This document shows positions 1 through 8,751 of a DNA stretch of 64,000 bases, piece after piece (position 1 is the stretch's first letter; each line of letters opens with the position of its first letter). The notes under the pieces were generated by a model that was given only the letters and a program-made list of their open reading frames with translations, was not told where the DNA came from and made no database searches. The stretch lies in contig NZ_AULF01000018.1 of the NCBI RefSeq assembly GCF_000425145.1, forward strand, positions 39,637 through 103,636, written 5' to 3'. Origin of the DNA: Pedobacter glucosidilyticus DSM 23534 (lineage in GTDB: Bacteria; Bacteroidota; Bacteroidia; Sphingobacteriales; Sphingobacteriaceae). The position numbers and the translations under genes are program-made.

Positions 1-765
1 ACCAATACCTGCCATAGATTTTGCAAATGTTCCAAAATAAACATCTACACCTGCTATAGAATTTTGATGTTCATGAGTACCAGCACCCGTTTTACCCATT
101 GTACCAAAACCATGGGCATCATCAATTAACAAACGGAAATTAAATTCTGATTTAAGAGCTACTACTTCACTTATTTTACCTTGTGCACCAGACATCCCAA
201 ATACACCCTCTGTAATAACCAGAATACCACCTCCAGATTGCTCAGTAAGTTTTGTAGCTCTTTCTAATTGCTTGCGTAGGCTATCCATATCATTATGTTG
301 ATATACAAAGCGCTTACCCATGTGCAAACGTACACCATCTATGATACAGGCATGAGATTCTGCATCATAAACAATAACATCATTTCTATCAACAAGGGTG
401 TCAATAATAGATACCATACCCTGATAGCCGTAGTTTAGCAAGAACGCATCTTGAAAACCTGTAAACTCTGCCAACTGTTTTTCTAATTCCTCGTGGTTAT
501 TAGAGTTACCAGACATCATTCTGGCGCCCATAGGATAGGCCATACCGTAATCAGCAGCAGCTTTTGCATCAGCTTCTCTTACTTCAGGATGGTTAGCTAA
601 ACCTAAATAATTGTTTAAGCTCCAAACTAAATGCTCCTTGCCTCTAAATTTCATGTGAGGTGCAATCTCTCCCTCCAATTTTGGAAAAGAAAAGTAACCA
701 TGAGACCATTTTTGGTGTTGACCAAGTGGCCCCATATTCTTAGCTATCTTATCAAAAATATCCAA
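1..765 (-). CDS. serine palmitoyltransferase-like alpha-oxoamine synthase (partial, 5' part)
   Basis: PLP-dependent enzyme of the alpha-oxoamine synthase family, which condenses an amino acid with an acyl-CoA. The visible 255 codons contain the family's nucleotide/PLP pocket (DDAHGFGTMG) and, near the window edge, TFAKSMAG, whose lysine is the expected Schiff-base residue. The C-terminal domain lies outside the window. No ATG precedes the conserved N-terminus (DIFDKIAKNMGPLGQHQKW), so I place the start at a TTG at 763-765; the next in-frame stop upstream supports a start close to here. In Bacteroidota this subtype usually makes 3-ketosphinganine for sphingolipids (serine palmitoyltransferase), but glycine C-acetyltransferase (Kbl) is so similar that the choice is inference. 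The gene runs in the same direction as ftsZ but is separated from it by a terminator. Confidence 0.8.
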   Translation of the reverse strand, partial: MDIFDKIAKNMGPLGQHQKWSHGYFSFPKLEGEIAPHMKFRGKEHLVWSLNNYLGLANHPEVREADAKAAADYGMAYPMGARMMSGNSNNHEELEKQLAEFTGFQDAFLLNYGYQGMVSIIDTLVDRNDVIVYDAESHACIIDGVRLHMGKRFVYQHNDMDSLRKQLERATKLTEQSGGGILVITEGVFGMSGAQGKISEVVALKSEFNFRLLIDDAHGFGTMGKTGAGTHEHQNSIAGVDVYFGTFAKSMAGIG

Positions 766-875
766 TGTGATGTATTTTTTGTATGTTATTAAAATATTAA
801 TTTGCTGCAAATTTACTTTAATTCATTGATAAACAAAACCTATTGGCACAATGAATAAAATATGGCATTAAAATT

Positions 876-905
876 AAAAAGCCATTCCTTTAACAGAATG
901 GCTTT
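876..905 (-). terminator. intrinsic terminator after ftsZ
   Basis: A perfect 10-bp stem (AAAGCCATTC / GAATGGCTTT, loop of 8) starts 20 bp after the ftsZ stop codon. Read on the minus strand it is followed by a T-rich tract. It would end the long dcw transcript and insulate the synthase gene downstream. Confidence 0.85.
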
Positions 906-924
906 AAATTGGTTAATGCAAAGG

Positions 925-2571
925 TTAATCTACATTATCATGAAGGAATGAATTATTTGGTCTTATTTCTGTTTGACCATCTTCATTACTTAAAGTAAAT
1001 CTTGATACTTGAGATTCTGAAGAATGTGGCACATCTTTCAACTGCATTTGCTTTCTTTTATAAGCTGGCTCATTCTCTAATTCTTGTAATCCACTAGTTG
1101 ATCTTAGTTTCATACTTAAATCTTTTAATCTTAAGATACGCTCTTTAGATTTCCTCAATTGCTCTTCAATAGAGTCATCTGTTTTATAATCATCTACCTG
1201 CTGCACAGGCTCTGGTATCACTTGTTTAGGCTCTTCCTCCTTGAAAGTATCTTGTACTTTATTGGTTTGTGGAACAGAAAAATTATACGTTGGTTCTTCT
1301 ATTTTTAGGTTAAACTCAAAAGCATTTTCCTCCTCTTTAGCTTCTACCTGTTCAGGTTCATCTTCTATCAATTGATGTCTGATAGTTTCTACTTCCTTGC
1401 TTACAGGTATTTGATCTTGCTGAGTAAAAATTCCGCCAAATAAATCTGCCTGAGGCAAAATACTTTCTTTTGGCTTAGGCACTTCTGGTGCTACCTGATG
1501 TATTTCTGCTTGAGGTTTAGCTTGTACAAATTCATTTACCGGTCTAATTAAAGGAGTATCAGAAGTTAAGAATTGCTTCTTAGGTGCGCTTTGCTGTGTT
1601 TGTACTCTTTCCTCCCTGGTTTGGAAACCTGTTGCAATAATAGTTACAGATATTTTATCTCCCAAAGAAGCATCATTACAATTACCCCAAATTAAATCTG
1701 CAGATAAACCAGCTTGGTCCTGAATAAAGTCTGTAATAATACTTACTTCATCCATGGTTACTTCCTTATCTCCTGAACTGATATTTAAAAGGATATATCT
1801 TGCACCTTCTATTTCGTTATCTTTCAATAGTGGAGATAATAAAGCACCTTCAACAGCTTTTAAAGCTCTGTTCTCGCCTTCTGCTGCATAACTTCCCATG
1901 ATGGCCACACCGCTTTCTTTCATAACAGTACGCACATCTTTAAAGTCGACGTTTATATAACCCGGTACAGTAATAATTTCTGCTATGCCTTTGGCTGCTG
2001 TAGTTAAAATATCATCAGCTTGGCCAAATGCCGAACCTAAGGTTAGGTTACCAAATATCTCACGTAACCTATCATTAGAGATTACCAAGTAAGAATCAAC
2101 ATATTTTTTTAATTCTTCTAGTCCTTCTTCTGCTTGCATTCTTCTACGTTTACCTTCAAAGGAGAAAGGTGTAGTAACAATAGCAACGGTTAAAATATCT
2201 AGTTCTTTAGCTGCTTTGGCGATAATAGGACTAGCTCCGGTACCTGTACCACCGCCCATTCCGGCAGTAATAAAAAGCATACGGGTATTGGCACCAAGCA
2301 TTTCTTTAACATCGTCTATATTTTCTATAGCCGAGTTTTTCCCAACTTCCGGAATAGAGCCTGCGCCCATTCCTTCTGTTAAACTTGCGCCCAGTTGTAC
2401 TTTGTTAGGAATAGGACTGAGTTCTAAAGCCTGGGCATCAGTATTACAAATGATGAAGTCTACACCTGTAATTCCTTGCCTGTACATATGGTTAACAGCG
2501 TTACCACCGCCACCACCAACACCAATAACTTTGATTATTGATGATTTTTCTTTTAACATTTCAAACTGCAT
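925..2571 (-). CDS. ftsZ: cell division protein FtsZ
   Basis: Tubulin-like GTPase that forms the cytokinetic Z-ring. The N-terminal GTPase domain shows the first glycine loop GVGGGGGNAVNHM (about residues 17-29), the tubulin signature GGGTGTG (about 105-112) and the T7 synergy loop NVDFKDV (about 205), which completes the GTP site of the neighbouring subunit. After about residue 330 comes a long, Glu/Gln/Pro-rich linker of some 180 residues, then a conserved basic patch (PAYKRKQMQLKD) and a C-terminal peptide ending EIRPNNSFLHDNVD, the expected docking site for FtsA. At 548 residues it is much longer than the roughly 380-residue E. coli protein because of this linker, as is usual in Bacteroidota. 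It is the last gene of the dcw operon, 126 bp after ftsA; that gap is unusually large for this cluster and carries DnaA-type boxes. Confidence 0.98.
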   Translation of the reverse strand: MQFEMLKEKSSIIKVIGVGGGGGNAVNHMYRQGITGVDFIICNTDAQALELSPIPNKVQLGASLTEGMGAGSIPEVGKNSAIENIDDVKEMLGANTRMLFITAGMGGGTGTGASPIIAKAAKELDILTVAIVTTPFSFEGKRRRMQAEEGLEELKKYVDSYLVISNDRLREIFGNLTLGSAFGQADDILTTAAKGIAEIITVPGYINVDFKDVRTVMKESGVAIMGSYAAEGENRALKAVEGALLSPLLKDNEIEGARYILLNISSGDKEVTMDEVSIITDFIQDQAGLSADLIWGNCNDASLGDKISVTIIATGFQTREERVQTQQSAPKKQFLTSDTPLIRPVNEFVQAKPQAEIHQVAPEVPKPKESILPQADLFGGIFTQQDQIPVSKEVETIRHQLIEDEPEQVEAKEEENAFEFNLKIEEPTYNFSVPQTNKVQDTFKEEEPKQVIPEPVQQVDDYKTDDSIEEQLRKSKERILRLKDLSMKLRSTSGLQELENEPAYKRKQMQLKDVPHSSESQVSRFTLSNEDGQTEIRPNNSFLHDNVD

Positions 2572-2637
2572 ATCCTTTATTATCAGCTTTTAAGCGTTTT
2601 GTAAAATTGAATTATTCCTACATGTAATATTAAAAAA

Positions 2638-2679
2638 TATTCCACAACAGTTATCCACAAATGTTAATAGTGTGGAAAA
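2638..2679 (-). promoter_or_regulatory. cluster of DnaA-type boxes upstream of ftsZ
   Basis: In the only sizeable gap of the 3' half of the dcw operon there is a perfect DnaA box TTATCCACA (2651-2659), an inverted TTTTCCACA (2671-2679, minus strand) that also fits TTWTNCACA, and a weaker TATTCCACA (2638-2646). All lie within 42 bp and about 65-110 bp before the ftsZ ATG. Binding by DnaA and an effect on ftsZ are inference. Confidence 0.45.
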
Positions 2680-2697
2680 CTTTCTTATTGTTGAAAA

Positions 2698-4053
2698 TTA
2701 TTTAAGGAAATCCTGATCGCTAATATCATCCTTAATAAATTTCTTAGTTCCTTCAAGCAAAGAAGCAAATAAGCCTCTGTTTTTCTTAGAACTGCTTTCT
2801 GCAACAGAAGAAACAGGTGCAGAAGATGAAACTTTATAATCTTTCTGCAATTCGCTTTCTACTTTCTCAATACCTTTTATCAATAAACCGATACCTGTTG
2901 CATACATTGGGCTTTTTAAATCCTCATAAATATTCTTAGGTAATTCTTCATTTTTTGCCAAATGCTCATTAGGATAACCAATTCTGCAATCTAAACCGGT
3001 TACATATTCTACCAGTTGCGATAAATGCTTTAATTGCGCACCACCACCAGTAATAACAATTCCACCTATTAATTTTTTCTCGTAACCAGATGATTTAATC
3101 TCATAATAAACATGGTCTATGATTTCTTCCATCCTGGCCTGTATCACATAAGCTAAGTTTTTAACCGATATTTCTTTAGGCTCTCTTCCTCTCAATCCTG
3201 GAACACAAATAATCTCATTTTCTTTATTTTCTTCTGCTAATGCAGAACCAAATCTGGTTTTTAACAATTCAGCCTGATTACGCATGACAGAGCACCCCTC
3301 TCTGATATCTTCAGTTACGCTATTACCTCCGAAAGGAATAACCGCAGTATGTCTGATCAAGCCTTCATGAAAAATAGCCACATCGGTTGTACCACCACCA
3401 ATATCAACCAAAACAACACCAGCTTCTTTTTCTTCTTCGCTCAATACAGATTCTGCAGAAGCTAAAGGCTCTAAAATTAAATCCTGAGTTTCTAAACCAC
3501 CTTGCACCACGCATTTCATGATATTTTTAATGGCCGTTACCTGTCCGGTAATGATATGGAAATTTGCTTCTAAACGCACTCCTGCCATACCAACAGGGTC
3601 TTTTATACCCGGCTCATTATCTACCGTAAATTCTTGCGGTAATACATGTATAATTTCCTCTCCTGGGTTCATCGCTAGTTTAAACATATCGTCTATTAAC
3701 CTATCGATATCCCTTTTAGAGATTTCATTACTGAGGTCTTTTCTAGTTAAAATACCACGGTGCTGCAAGCTTTTGATATGTTGCCCAGCTATACCTACAT
3801 TAACAATTTTAATGTCAACGTTAGATTGTGAACTCCCTTCTTCTACTGCTTGGGTGATACCTTTAACGGTTTTTGCAATATTAGAAACCACGCCACGGGT
3901 AACTCCGGCAGATTCTGCCTTACCCAAGCCTAAAACTTCTATTTTACCGTGTTCGCTTCTTCTGCCCACGATAACACAAATTTTAGTGGTACCAATATCA
4001 AGACCTACTACAATGGGTGATACTTTGGATTGTTTAGTAATGCCTTTTTCCAT
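2698..4053 (-). CDS. ftsA: cell division protein FtsA
   Basis: Actin-like ATPase that anchors FtsZ to the membrane and recruits later division proteins. The actin fold motifs are present: phosphate 1 (VGLDIGTTKICVIVG, about residues 16-30), phosphate 2 (DIGGGTTDVAIF, about 215) and the adenosine motif (GIVITGGGAQLKHL, about 330). The C-terminus (LFASLLEGTKKFIKDD) is compatible with the amphipathic membrane-targeting helix of the family. Length (451 residues) is normal for Bacteroidota. Only 2 bp separate it from ftsQ upstream, so the two are surely cotranscribed. Confidence 0.97.
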   Translation of the reverse strand: MEKGITKQSKVSPIVVGLDIGTTKICVIVGRRSEHGKIEVLGLGKAESAGVTRGVVSNIAKTVKGITQAVEEGSSQSNVDIKIVNVGIAGQHIKSLQHRGILTRKDLSNEISKRDIDRLIDDMFKLAMNPGEEIIHVLPQEFTVDNEPGIKDPVGMAGVRLEANFHIITGQVTAIKNIMKCVVQGGLETQDLILEPLASAESVLSEEEKEAGVVLVDIGGGTTDVAIFHEGLIRHTAVIPFGGNSVTEDIREGCSVMRNQAELLKTRFGSALAEENKENEIICVPGLRGREPKEISVKNLAYVIQARMEEIIDHVYYEIKSSGYEKKLIGGIVITGGGAQLKHLSQLVEYVTGLDCRIGYPNEHLAKNEELPKNIYEDLKSPMYATGIGLLIKGIEKVESELQKDYKVSSSAPVSSVAESSSKKNRGLFASLLEGTKKFIKDDISDQDFLK

Positions 4054-4055
4054 GT

Positions 4056-4925
4056 CTATAATGTATTTTGTATTGAATCTTTTGCTATTTTCTCTTTGCG
4101 TAAGCTATCTTTTAATTGCTGCTGCTCAAACTGCTTTCTTAAAATGGTAGAATCGCTTTTTTCGCAAACAATCTGACCTTTAAATTTCAAGCTTACTGAT
4201 GAATAAGTATCCCAACCTACGTAAGGTATTGCCTTTTTATAAAAAACCAATAACCTTTTAAATTTATCTTCAATATCATTCCCATCTCCGAAAATGATTT
4301 TTTGCTTACCTACCCGAGGTACTAATTCTATTTCTTTTTTCTCGTTCACATAAAGCTGTACAAATTGCTCGTTCCATAAAGAATCTTTGGTAATATGTAC
4401 TGCTACTTTAAAAAGATCTTTAGCTAGTGCCGTTCTTAGGGTATCTATTTTACCACTAAAGCCTTCTAAGATCATCCCATTAGCCGCCAATACTCTGGCT
4501 GTGAAATGTTCTGATAATGGAATTTTCAACCCGTTTTGATCTATATAATAATCTTGCCCTGCGATGTTTAACATCCTTAGAATAGGCACTCGCTGCCTGA
4601 TATCTGCATGGATTACCCCATTCATATCAGCAAAAACATTTGCATATTCTACAAAAGGATTGGCTTGCAACCTATCCTCTAAACTTTGCAAATCTATATT
4701 ACCTAATCTTCTGCCCACTAATAAGCCATTTTTTGAAACCAGTATTTCATCAACCTCGGCCCGCTCTATAAAATATTGATTTCCGGGTAAGATTACTTTT
4801 ACCTCTCTACAAACTGTTTCTACCTTTTTAGTTTCGATAAAACTCATCAGCACCACTAAACCGCTCAGGCTTAACAGCCAGAGGAATATAGCACCTACCA
4901 ATTTCCATTTTATCTTTTTAAGCAT
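4056..4925 (-). CDS. ftsQ: cell division protein FtsQ/DivIB
   Basis: Bitopic membrane protein of the divisome. A short basic N-terminus (MLKKIKWK) precedes one membrane segment (about residues 9-30). It is followed by a POTRA-like region (VKVILPGNQYFIERAEVDEIL) and the typical beta-domain wording FVEYANVFADMNGVIHADIRQRVPILRM. Identification rests on this topology and on its place between murC and ftsA. The start codon overlaps the end of murC by 8 bp, indicating translational coupling. The C-terminal tail is rich in Gln and Lys and looks unstructured. Confidence 0.9.
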   Translation of the reverse strand: MLKKIKWKLVGAIFLWLLSLSGLVVLMSFIETKKVETVCREVKVILPGNQYFIERAEVDEILVSKNGLLVGRRLGNIDLQSLEDRLQANPFVEYANVFADMNGVIHADIRQRVPILRMLNIAGQDYYIDQNGLKIPLSEHFTARVLAANGMILEGFSGKIDTLRTALAKDLFKVAVHITKDSLWNEQFVQLYVNEKKEIELVPRVGKQKIIFGDGNDIEDKFKRLLVFYKKAIPYVGWDTYSSVSLKFKGQIVCEKSDSTILRKQFEQQQLKDSLRKEKIAKDSIQNTL

Positions 4926-6276
4926 TTGTAAATAAAGTATGTAAAGGTTTCACCAATGTATCTATATCCCCGGCTCCAACGGTAACCAACAATTCGGGGT
5001 TTAAACTCCTCACCAATTGCAAAGCTTGCTCTTTAGAGCATCTGATAACTTTATCAGAATTTATTTTTTTTGCTAAGAAATCACTATCCACACCCGGTAT
5101 AGGCAATTCTCTTGCCGGATAAATATCTAAAAGCAGTAATTCATCGGCAGTAGCCAAAACTTCTGCAAAACCGTCTGCAAAATCTCTGGTTCTTGTAAAC
5201 AAGTGTGGCTGAAAAACAACCGTTAACTTTTTATCTGGATATAAGGTTCTTACAGCTTTAAAACAAGCTCTTAACTCTTCTGGATGATGCGCATAATCAT
5301 CTATATAAATTCTTTTTGGTTCTTTGATGATATACTCAAAACGTCTTTTTACACCTCTAAAACTGGCTAAACCTGCTTTTATATCCTCTTTGGATATTCC
5401 CATTAAAAGGGCAACTTGTATAGCTGCCACTGCATTTTCTATATTGTGCTGACCAGCTAAACCTAAAACAAGATTTGGCATTTCTAGCTCTTGATTTTTA
5501 AAATCAAATTTAAATTCGCCAGCTTCTACCCGTATGTTTTGCGCATAAGCATCAGCCTGGGTGGTTAAACCGTAAGTTGAGGTTCCCGCTAATGGCAAGC
5601 CGTTACAAACAAATAATTTACCATCATCTTTTACCTGCCCAGCAAATAGTTTGAAAGATTCTATCAGATGACTTTCATCACCATAAATATCTAAATGATC
5701 TGCATCCATTGAGGTTACTACGGCAACATCAGGATATAGGGTTAAGAAAGACCTATCATACTCATCAGCTTCAACCACCATCACATTATTTTTACCAATG
5801 ATGATATTGGTATCGTAATTAGAGCTAATGCCTCCTAAAAATGCTGAACAGTCATTCCCACCATTTAACAATAAATGCGTGATTAAGGTACTGGTTGTTG
5901 TTTTACCATGTGTACCTGCCACCGCAATGGTATACATACCAGCAGACAGGATACCTAACACCTGCGAACGTTTGTAAAGTGTGAAGCCTTTTCTTTTGAA
6001 GAAGTTTAACACCACACTATCCTGCGGAATAGCAGGTGTATAAATGATTAAAGTGGAAGAAGAAGGTTCATGAAAATTCATTGGAATATTTTCCTCCAAA
6101 TCTTCATAACGTACTGGGATACCTTCATCTGCCAAGCTTTGTGTAAGCGGGGTAGCAGTTTTATCATACCCATATACTACACAACCTCTTTTATGAAAAT
6201 AACGGGCAAGTCCACTCATGCCAATACCGCCAATTCCGATAAGATAAACCCTTTGTATGTCTTCCAATTTCATCAT
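4918..6276 (-). CDS. murC: UDP-N-acetylmuramate--L-alanine ligase
   Basis: Adds L-Ala to UDP-MurNAc, the first peptide step of peptidoglycan synthesis, in the cytoplasm. Mur ligase motifs are all visible: the Rossmann loop GIGGIGMSGLARYF at the N-terminus, the ATP loop GTHGKTTTSTLI (about residue 120), EADEYDRSFL and the C-terminal DDYAHHPEEL. I place the start at the ATG at 6276 (MMKLEDIQ) rather than an in-frame TTG at 6288, because conserved sequence begins here and it sits 1 bp after the murG stop. The 3' end overlaps ftsQ by 8 bp. Confidence 0.96.
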   Translation of the reverse strand: MMKLEDIQRVYLIGIGGIGMSGLARYFHKRGCVVYGYDKTATPLTQSLADEGIPVRYEDLEENIPMNFHEPSSSTLIIYTPAIPQDSVVLNFFKRKGFTLYKRSQVLGILSAGMYTIAVAGTHGKTTTSTLITHLLLNGGNDCSAFLGGISSNYDTNIIIGKNNVMVVEADEYDRSFLTLYPDVAVVTSMDADHLDIYGDESHLIESFKLFAGQVKDDGKLFVCNGLPLAGTSTYGLTTQADAYAQNIRVEAGEFKFDFKNQELEMPNLVLGLAGQHNIENAVAAIQVALLMGISKEDIKAGLASFRGVKRRFEYIIKEPKRIYIDDYAHHPEELRACFKAVRTLYPDKKLTVVFQPHLFTRTRDFADGFAEVLATADELLLLDIYPARELPIPGVDSDFLAKKINSDKVIRCSKEQALQLVRSLNPELLVTVGAGDIDTLVKPLHTLFTNA

Positions 6277-6277
6277 G

Positions 6278-7378
6278 CTATAAGGCAATTTTTAATACTT
6301 CTTTTGCTATAGTTTCATCTGCCGATGGCAAGGCCAATTCAGCAATATTTGAAGATAAGCTCTTCATCTTAGCTTCATCTTTTAACAATTTTAAAGTTTG
6401 CTCTATCAAATCAGATTCGGCATGTTTATCATCAATTAAAACGGCTGCATCTTTATTTACTAAAGCCATAGCATTTTTAGTTTGATGGTCTTCTGCAACG
6501 TTTGGCGATGGCACCAAAATCACCGGTTTTTGCACCAAACATAACTCTGCAATGGTTCCTGCTCCAGCTCTTGAGATAATCACATCTGCCATTGCGAAAG
6601 CTAAATCCATACGGTTTAAAAATTCAAAAATTCTTATTCCATTGTCTTTAGGTTGGTTGCCGTAACTATCTATAATGCCTCGATAATAATATTTACCTGT
6701 TTGCCAAATCAGTTGTATATCTTGGCTTTGTAATAAAGCCAAACCAGCCATCATACTTTTGTTTAAAGTACCAGCACCTAAACTTCCACCTACTACTAAA
6801 ACTGTTTTTTTGGTTTCGTCTAATTCAAAAAATGCTGCCGCCTCTTTTCTTTTGTCTACAATTTGAACCGATTCTTTTCTTACCGGATTTCCCGTTTTAA
6901 TAATACGCTCCGCTGGAAAAAATGCATCCATCCCATCAAAAGCGACACATATCTTCTCCGCCTTTTTTCCTAATAATTTATTGGTAATACCTGCATAAGA
7001 GTTTTGCTCTTGAATGAGGTAAGGAATTTTCTTTAATGAAGCTGCATACAATAAAGGCCCAGATGCATAACCGCCAACACCAACTACAGCATGGGGTTTA
7101 AAGTCTTTAATAATTTGTAGCGACTTTCTAACACTTCCAATAATTTTAAAAGGCAATAATAGGTTTTTAGCCAAATTACTTCTTTGAAAACCTTGAATAT
7201 CTAACCCAATAATGCGATAACCAGCAGCCGGAACTTTTTCCATCTCCATTCTACCTGCTGCACCTACAAAAAGTATTTCTGTGTCTGGCTGCAAAGTCCT
7301 CAAAGCATTAGCTATAGCAATAGCAGGGAAGATATGTCCTCCTGTGCCGCCTCCACTGATGATGATTCTTTTTGCCAT
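6278..7378 (-). CDS. murG: lipid II synthase, UDP-GlcNAc:undecaprenyl-PP-MurNAc-pentapeptide GlcNAc transferase
   Basis: GT28 glycosyltransferase that converts lipid I to lipid II at the inner face of the membrane. It opens with the diagnostic G-loop GGGTGGHIFPAIAIA. The C-terminal domain has the second glycine loop (GGSLGAGTLNKSM) and the UDP-GlcNAc motif RAGAGTIAELC. I choose the ATG at 7378 (MAKRIIISGG); an earlier in-frame ATG at 7420 would add 14 residues that merely translate a short intergenic repeat (ACTCAATACTA words). Located between ftsW and murC as in most dcw clusters. Confidence 0.96.
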   Translation of the reverse strand: MAKRIIISGGGTGGHIFPAIAIANALRTLQPDTEILFVGAAGRMEMEKVPAAGYRIIGLDIQGFQRSNLAKNLLLPFKIIGSVRKSLQIIKDFKPHAVVGVGGYASGPLLYAASLKKIPYLIQEQNSYAGITNKLLGKKAEKICVAFDGMDAFFPAERIIKTGNPVRKESVQIVDKRKEAAAFFELDETKKTVLVVGGSLGAGTLNKSMMAGLALLQSQDIQLIWQTGKYYYRGIIDSYGNQPKDNGIRIFEFLNRMDLAFAMADVIISRAGAGTIAELCLVQKPVILVPSPNVAEDHQTKNAMALVNKDAAVLIDDKHAESDLIEQTLKLLKDEAKMKSLSSNIAELALPSADETIAKEVLKIAL

Positions 7379-7383
7379 ATTTT

Positions 7384-7480
7384 TAGTATTGAGTAGATAG
7401 TATTGAGTATTGAGACTCATCTGCTATCTGGTCATTCCTTTTTATTTTTGATTGATTGATTTTTGATTGATTGATTCTGT
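7384..7480. repeat. short word repeats in murG-ftsW spacer
   Basis: The 180-bp spacer consists largely of repeated short words: three copies of AGTATTGAGTA-like sequence (7384-7415), then GATTGATTGATTTTT repeated twice (about 7448-7476). It is the longest gap inside the operon after the ftsA-ftsZ and murD-mraY gaps. No promoter matching TTG-N19-TAnnTTTG was found in it. Confidence 0.7.
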
Positions 7481-7558
7481 ATCGCTCTGCTAAATTTTAC
7501 TTTATTGATTTAATTAATGTCAATCTCTCATTCAATCCATCTATCATTCACTAAATAT

Positions 7559-8740
7559 TTATCCTACCGCCGGTATTTCTCCTACAATTACTTTTTCTTC
7601 TTTATTTGTTGCTTTTAAATCTGCTTTATATTCTTCTACATCTTTACTAACCGATAAAATAATACCGAATGCTACGCTTGTAAACAAAATGGAAGTTCCT
7701 CCCATACTTACCAATGGCAAAGGCACACCAGTAACAGGGAATAAATTTACTGCAACAGCCATATTTGCTAAAGCTTGTATGGTTAAACTAAAACCTAAAC
7801 CTGCAGCTAATAAAGCACCAAAAGCTTTAGGAGCTTGCGTTACGATCTTGATAATCCTAAACATGAGTAATAGGTAAAGGGCTACTACAATAATACCACC
7901 AACCATACCATACTCTTCTATAATTATGGCGAAAATAAAATCTGAATAAGGGTGTGGTAAGAAATTTCTTTGCGTACTATTACCCGGACCTTTACCTAAA
8001 ATACCTCCACTAGCAACTGCTATTTTTGCTTGGTCTTGCTGGAAAGTTTTATCAGCATGTTGCATTTCTGGATTAAAATAAGCGTGAATCCTTGATTTAT
8101 AAGTTTCTCTTCTTGGACCATAAAACACCAATACTGCCAACAAAGCTGCACCACCAACACATACAATAGCAATTTGCTTAAAACTAATTCTCCCTATCAA
8201 TAATAACAATATACTTACCCCAAACAGCATTAATGCTGTTGATAAATTTGCTAAACCAATTAAAATAAACACTAAACAAACCGAGCCCATAATCGGAATA
8301 AAAGCTTTCTTAACATCCTTAATATTTTCCTGCTTTTTGGTAAGTGTTCTGGCTAAGAAAGTAATGAGAGCAAGCTTAGCCAAATCTGATGTTTGAAAAG
8401 TTAAACCTGTACCTGGTATTGCTATCCATCTACTTGCATCGTTCATGGTGCTACCAAAAAGTAACGTATAAAGTAATAGTGGAATAGTGATAATCATTAA
8501 AATTTTTGATATACCACCGTAATACCGGTAATTAAGTAAATGGGCAAAGTATATCAAAACAAAACCTATGATGATAAATAACAAATGCTTAAACATTAAA
8601 GACTCTGAACCTACACCACGCTTGTATGCCAAGGTACCTGTAGCGCTGTAAACTGCTAACACAGAAAGTAACGATAGTAGGATGATAATTAACCAAATCC
8701 ATCTATCGCCACGGGTATGATTTAGAATATCTTTAATCAT
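7559..8740 (-). CDS. ftsW: SEDS-family lipid II polymerase FtsW
   Basis: Polytopic SEDS protein that polymerises glycan strands at the septum together with FtsI. Roughly ten hydrophobic segments are visible. The family's extracellular loop and following motif are clear: PEMQHADKTFQQDQAKIAVA, then GGILGKGPGNSTQRNFLPHP and SDFIFAIIIEEYG, and near the C-terminus PLPLVSMGGTSIL. The choice of FtsW over RodA rests on its place in the dcw cluster, 11 bp downstream of murD. The C-terminal tail is short and charged. Confidence 0.95.
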   Translation of the reverse strand: MIKDILNHTRGDRWIWLIIILLSLLSVLAVYSATGTLAYKRGVGSESLMFKHLLFIIIGFVLIYFAHLLNYRYYGGISKILMIITIPLLLYTLLFGSTMNDASRWIAIPGTGLTFQTSDLAKLALITFLARTLTKKQENIKDVKKAFIPIMGSVCLVFILIGLANLSTALMLFGVSILLLLIGRISFKQIAIVCVGGAALLAVLVFYGPRRETYKSRIHAYFNPEMQHADKTFQQDQAKIAVASGGILGKGPGNSTQRNFLPHPYSDFIFAIIIEEYGMVGGIIVVALYLLLMFRIIKIVTQAPKAFGALLAAGLGFSLTIQALANMAVAVNLFPVTGVPLPLVSMGGTSILFTSVAFGIILSVSKDVEEYKADLKATNKEEKVIVGEIPAVG

Positions 8741-8751
8741 GTTTGTTGATA

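Noticed and set aside
1..765. Threonine catabolic Kbl with tdh
   Set aside because: No threonine dehydrogenase gene is visible, and the phylum typically has this subtype as serine palmitoyltransferase; left as a family-level call.
2216..2593. 125-codon plus-strand frame opposite the ftsZ 5' end
   Set aside because: It is antisense to the conserved GTPase domain of ftsZ; its proline-rich content only mirrors the glycine codons of ftsZ.
2638..2679. Chromosomal replication origin
   Set aside because: Only two consensus DnaA boxes lie inside a gene cluster, without dnaA or dnaN nearby and without an obvious unwinding region.
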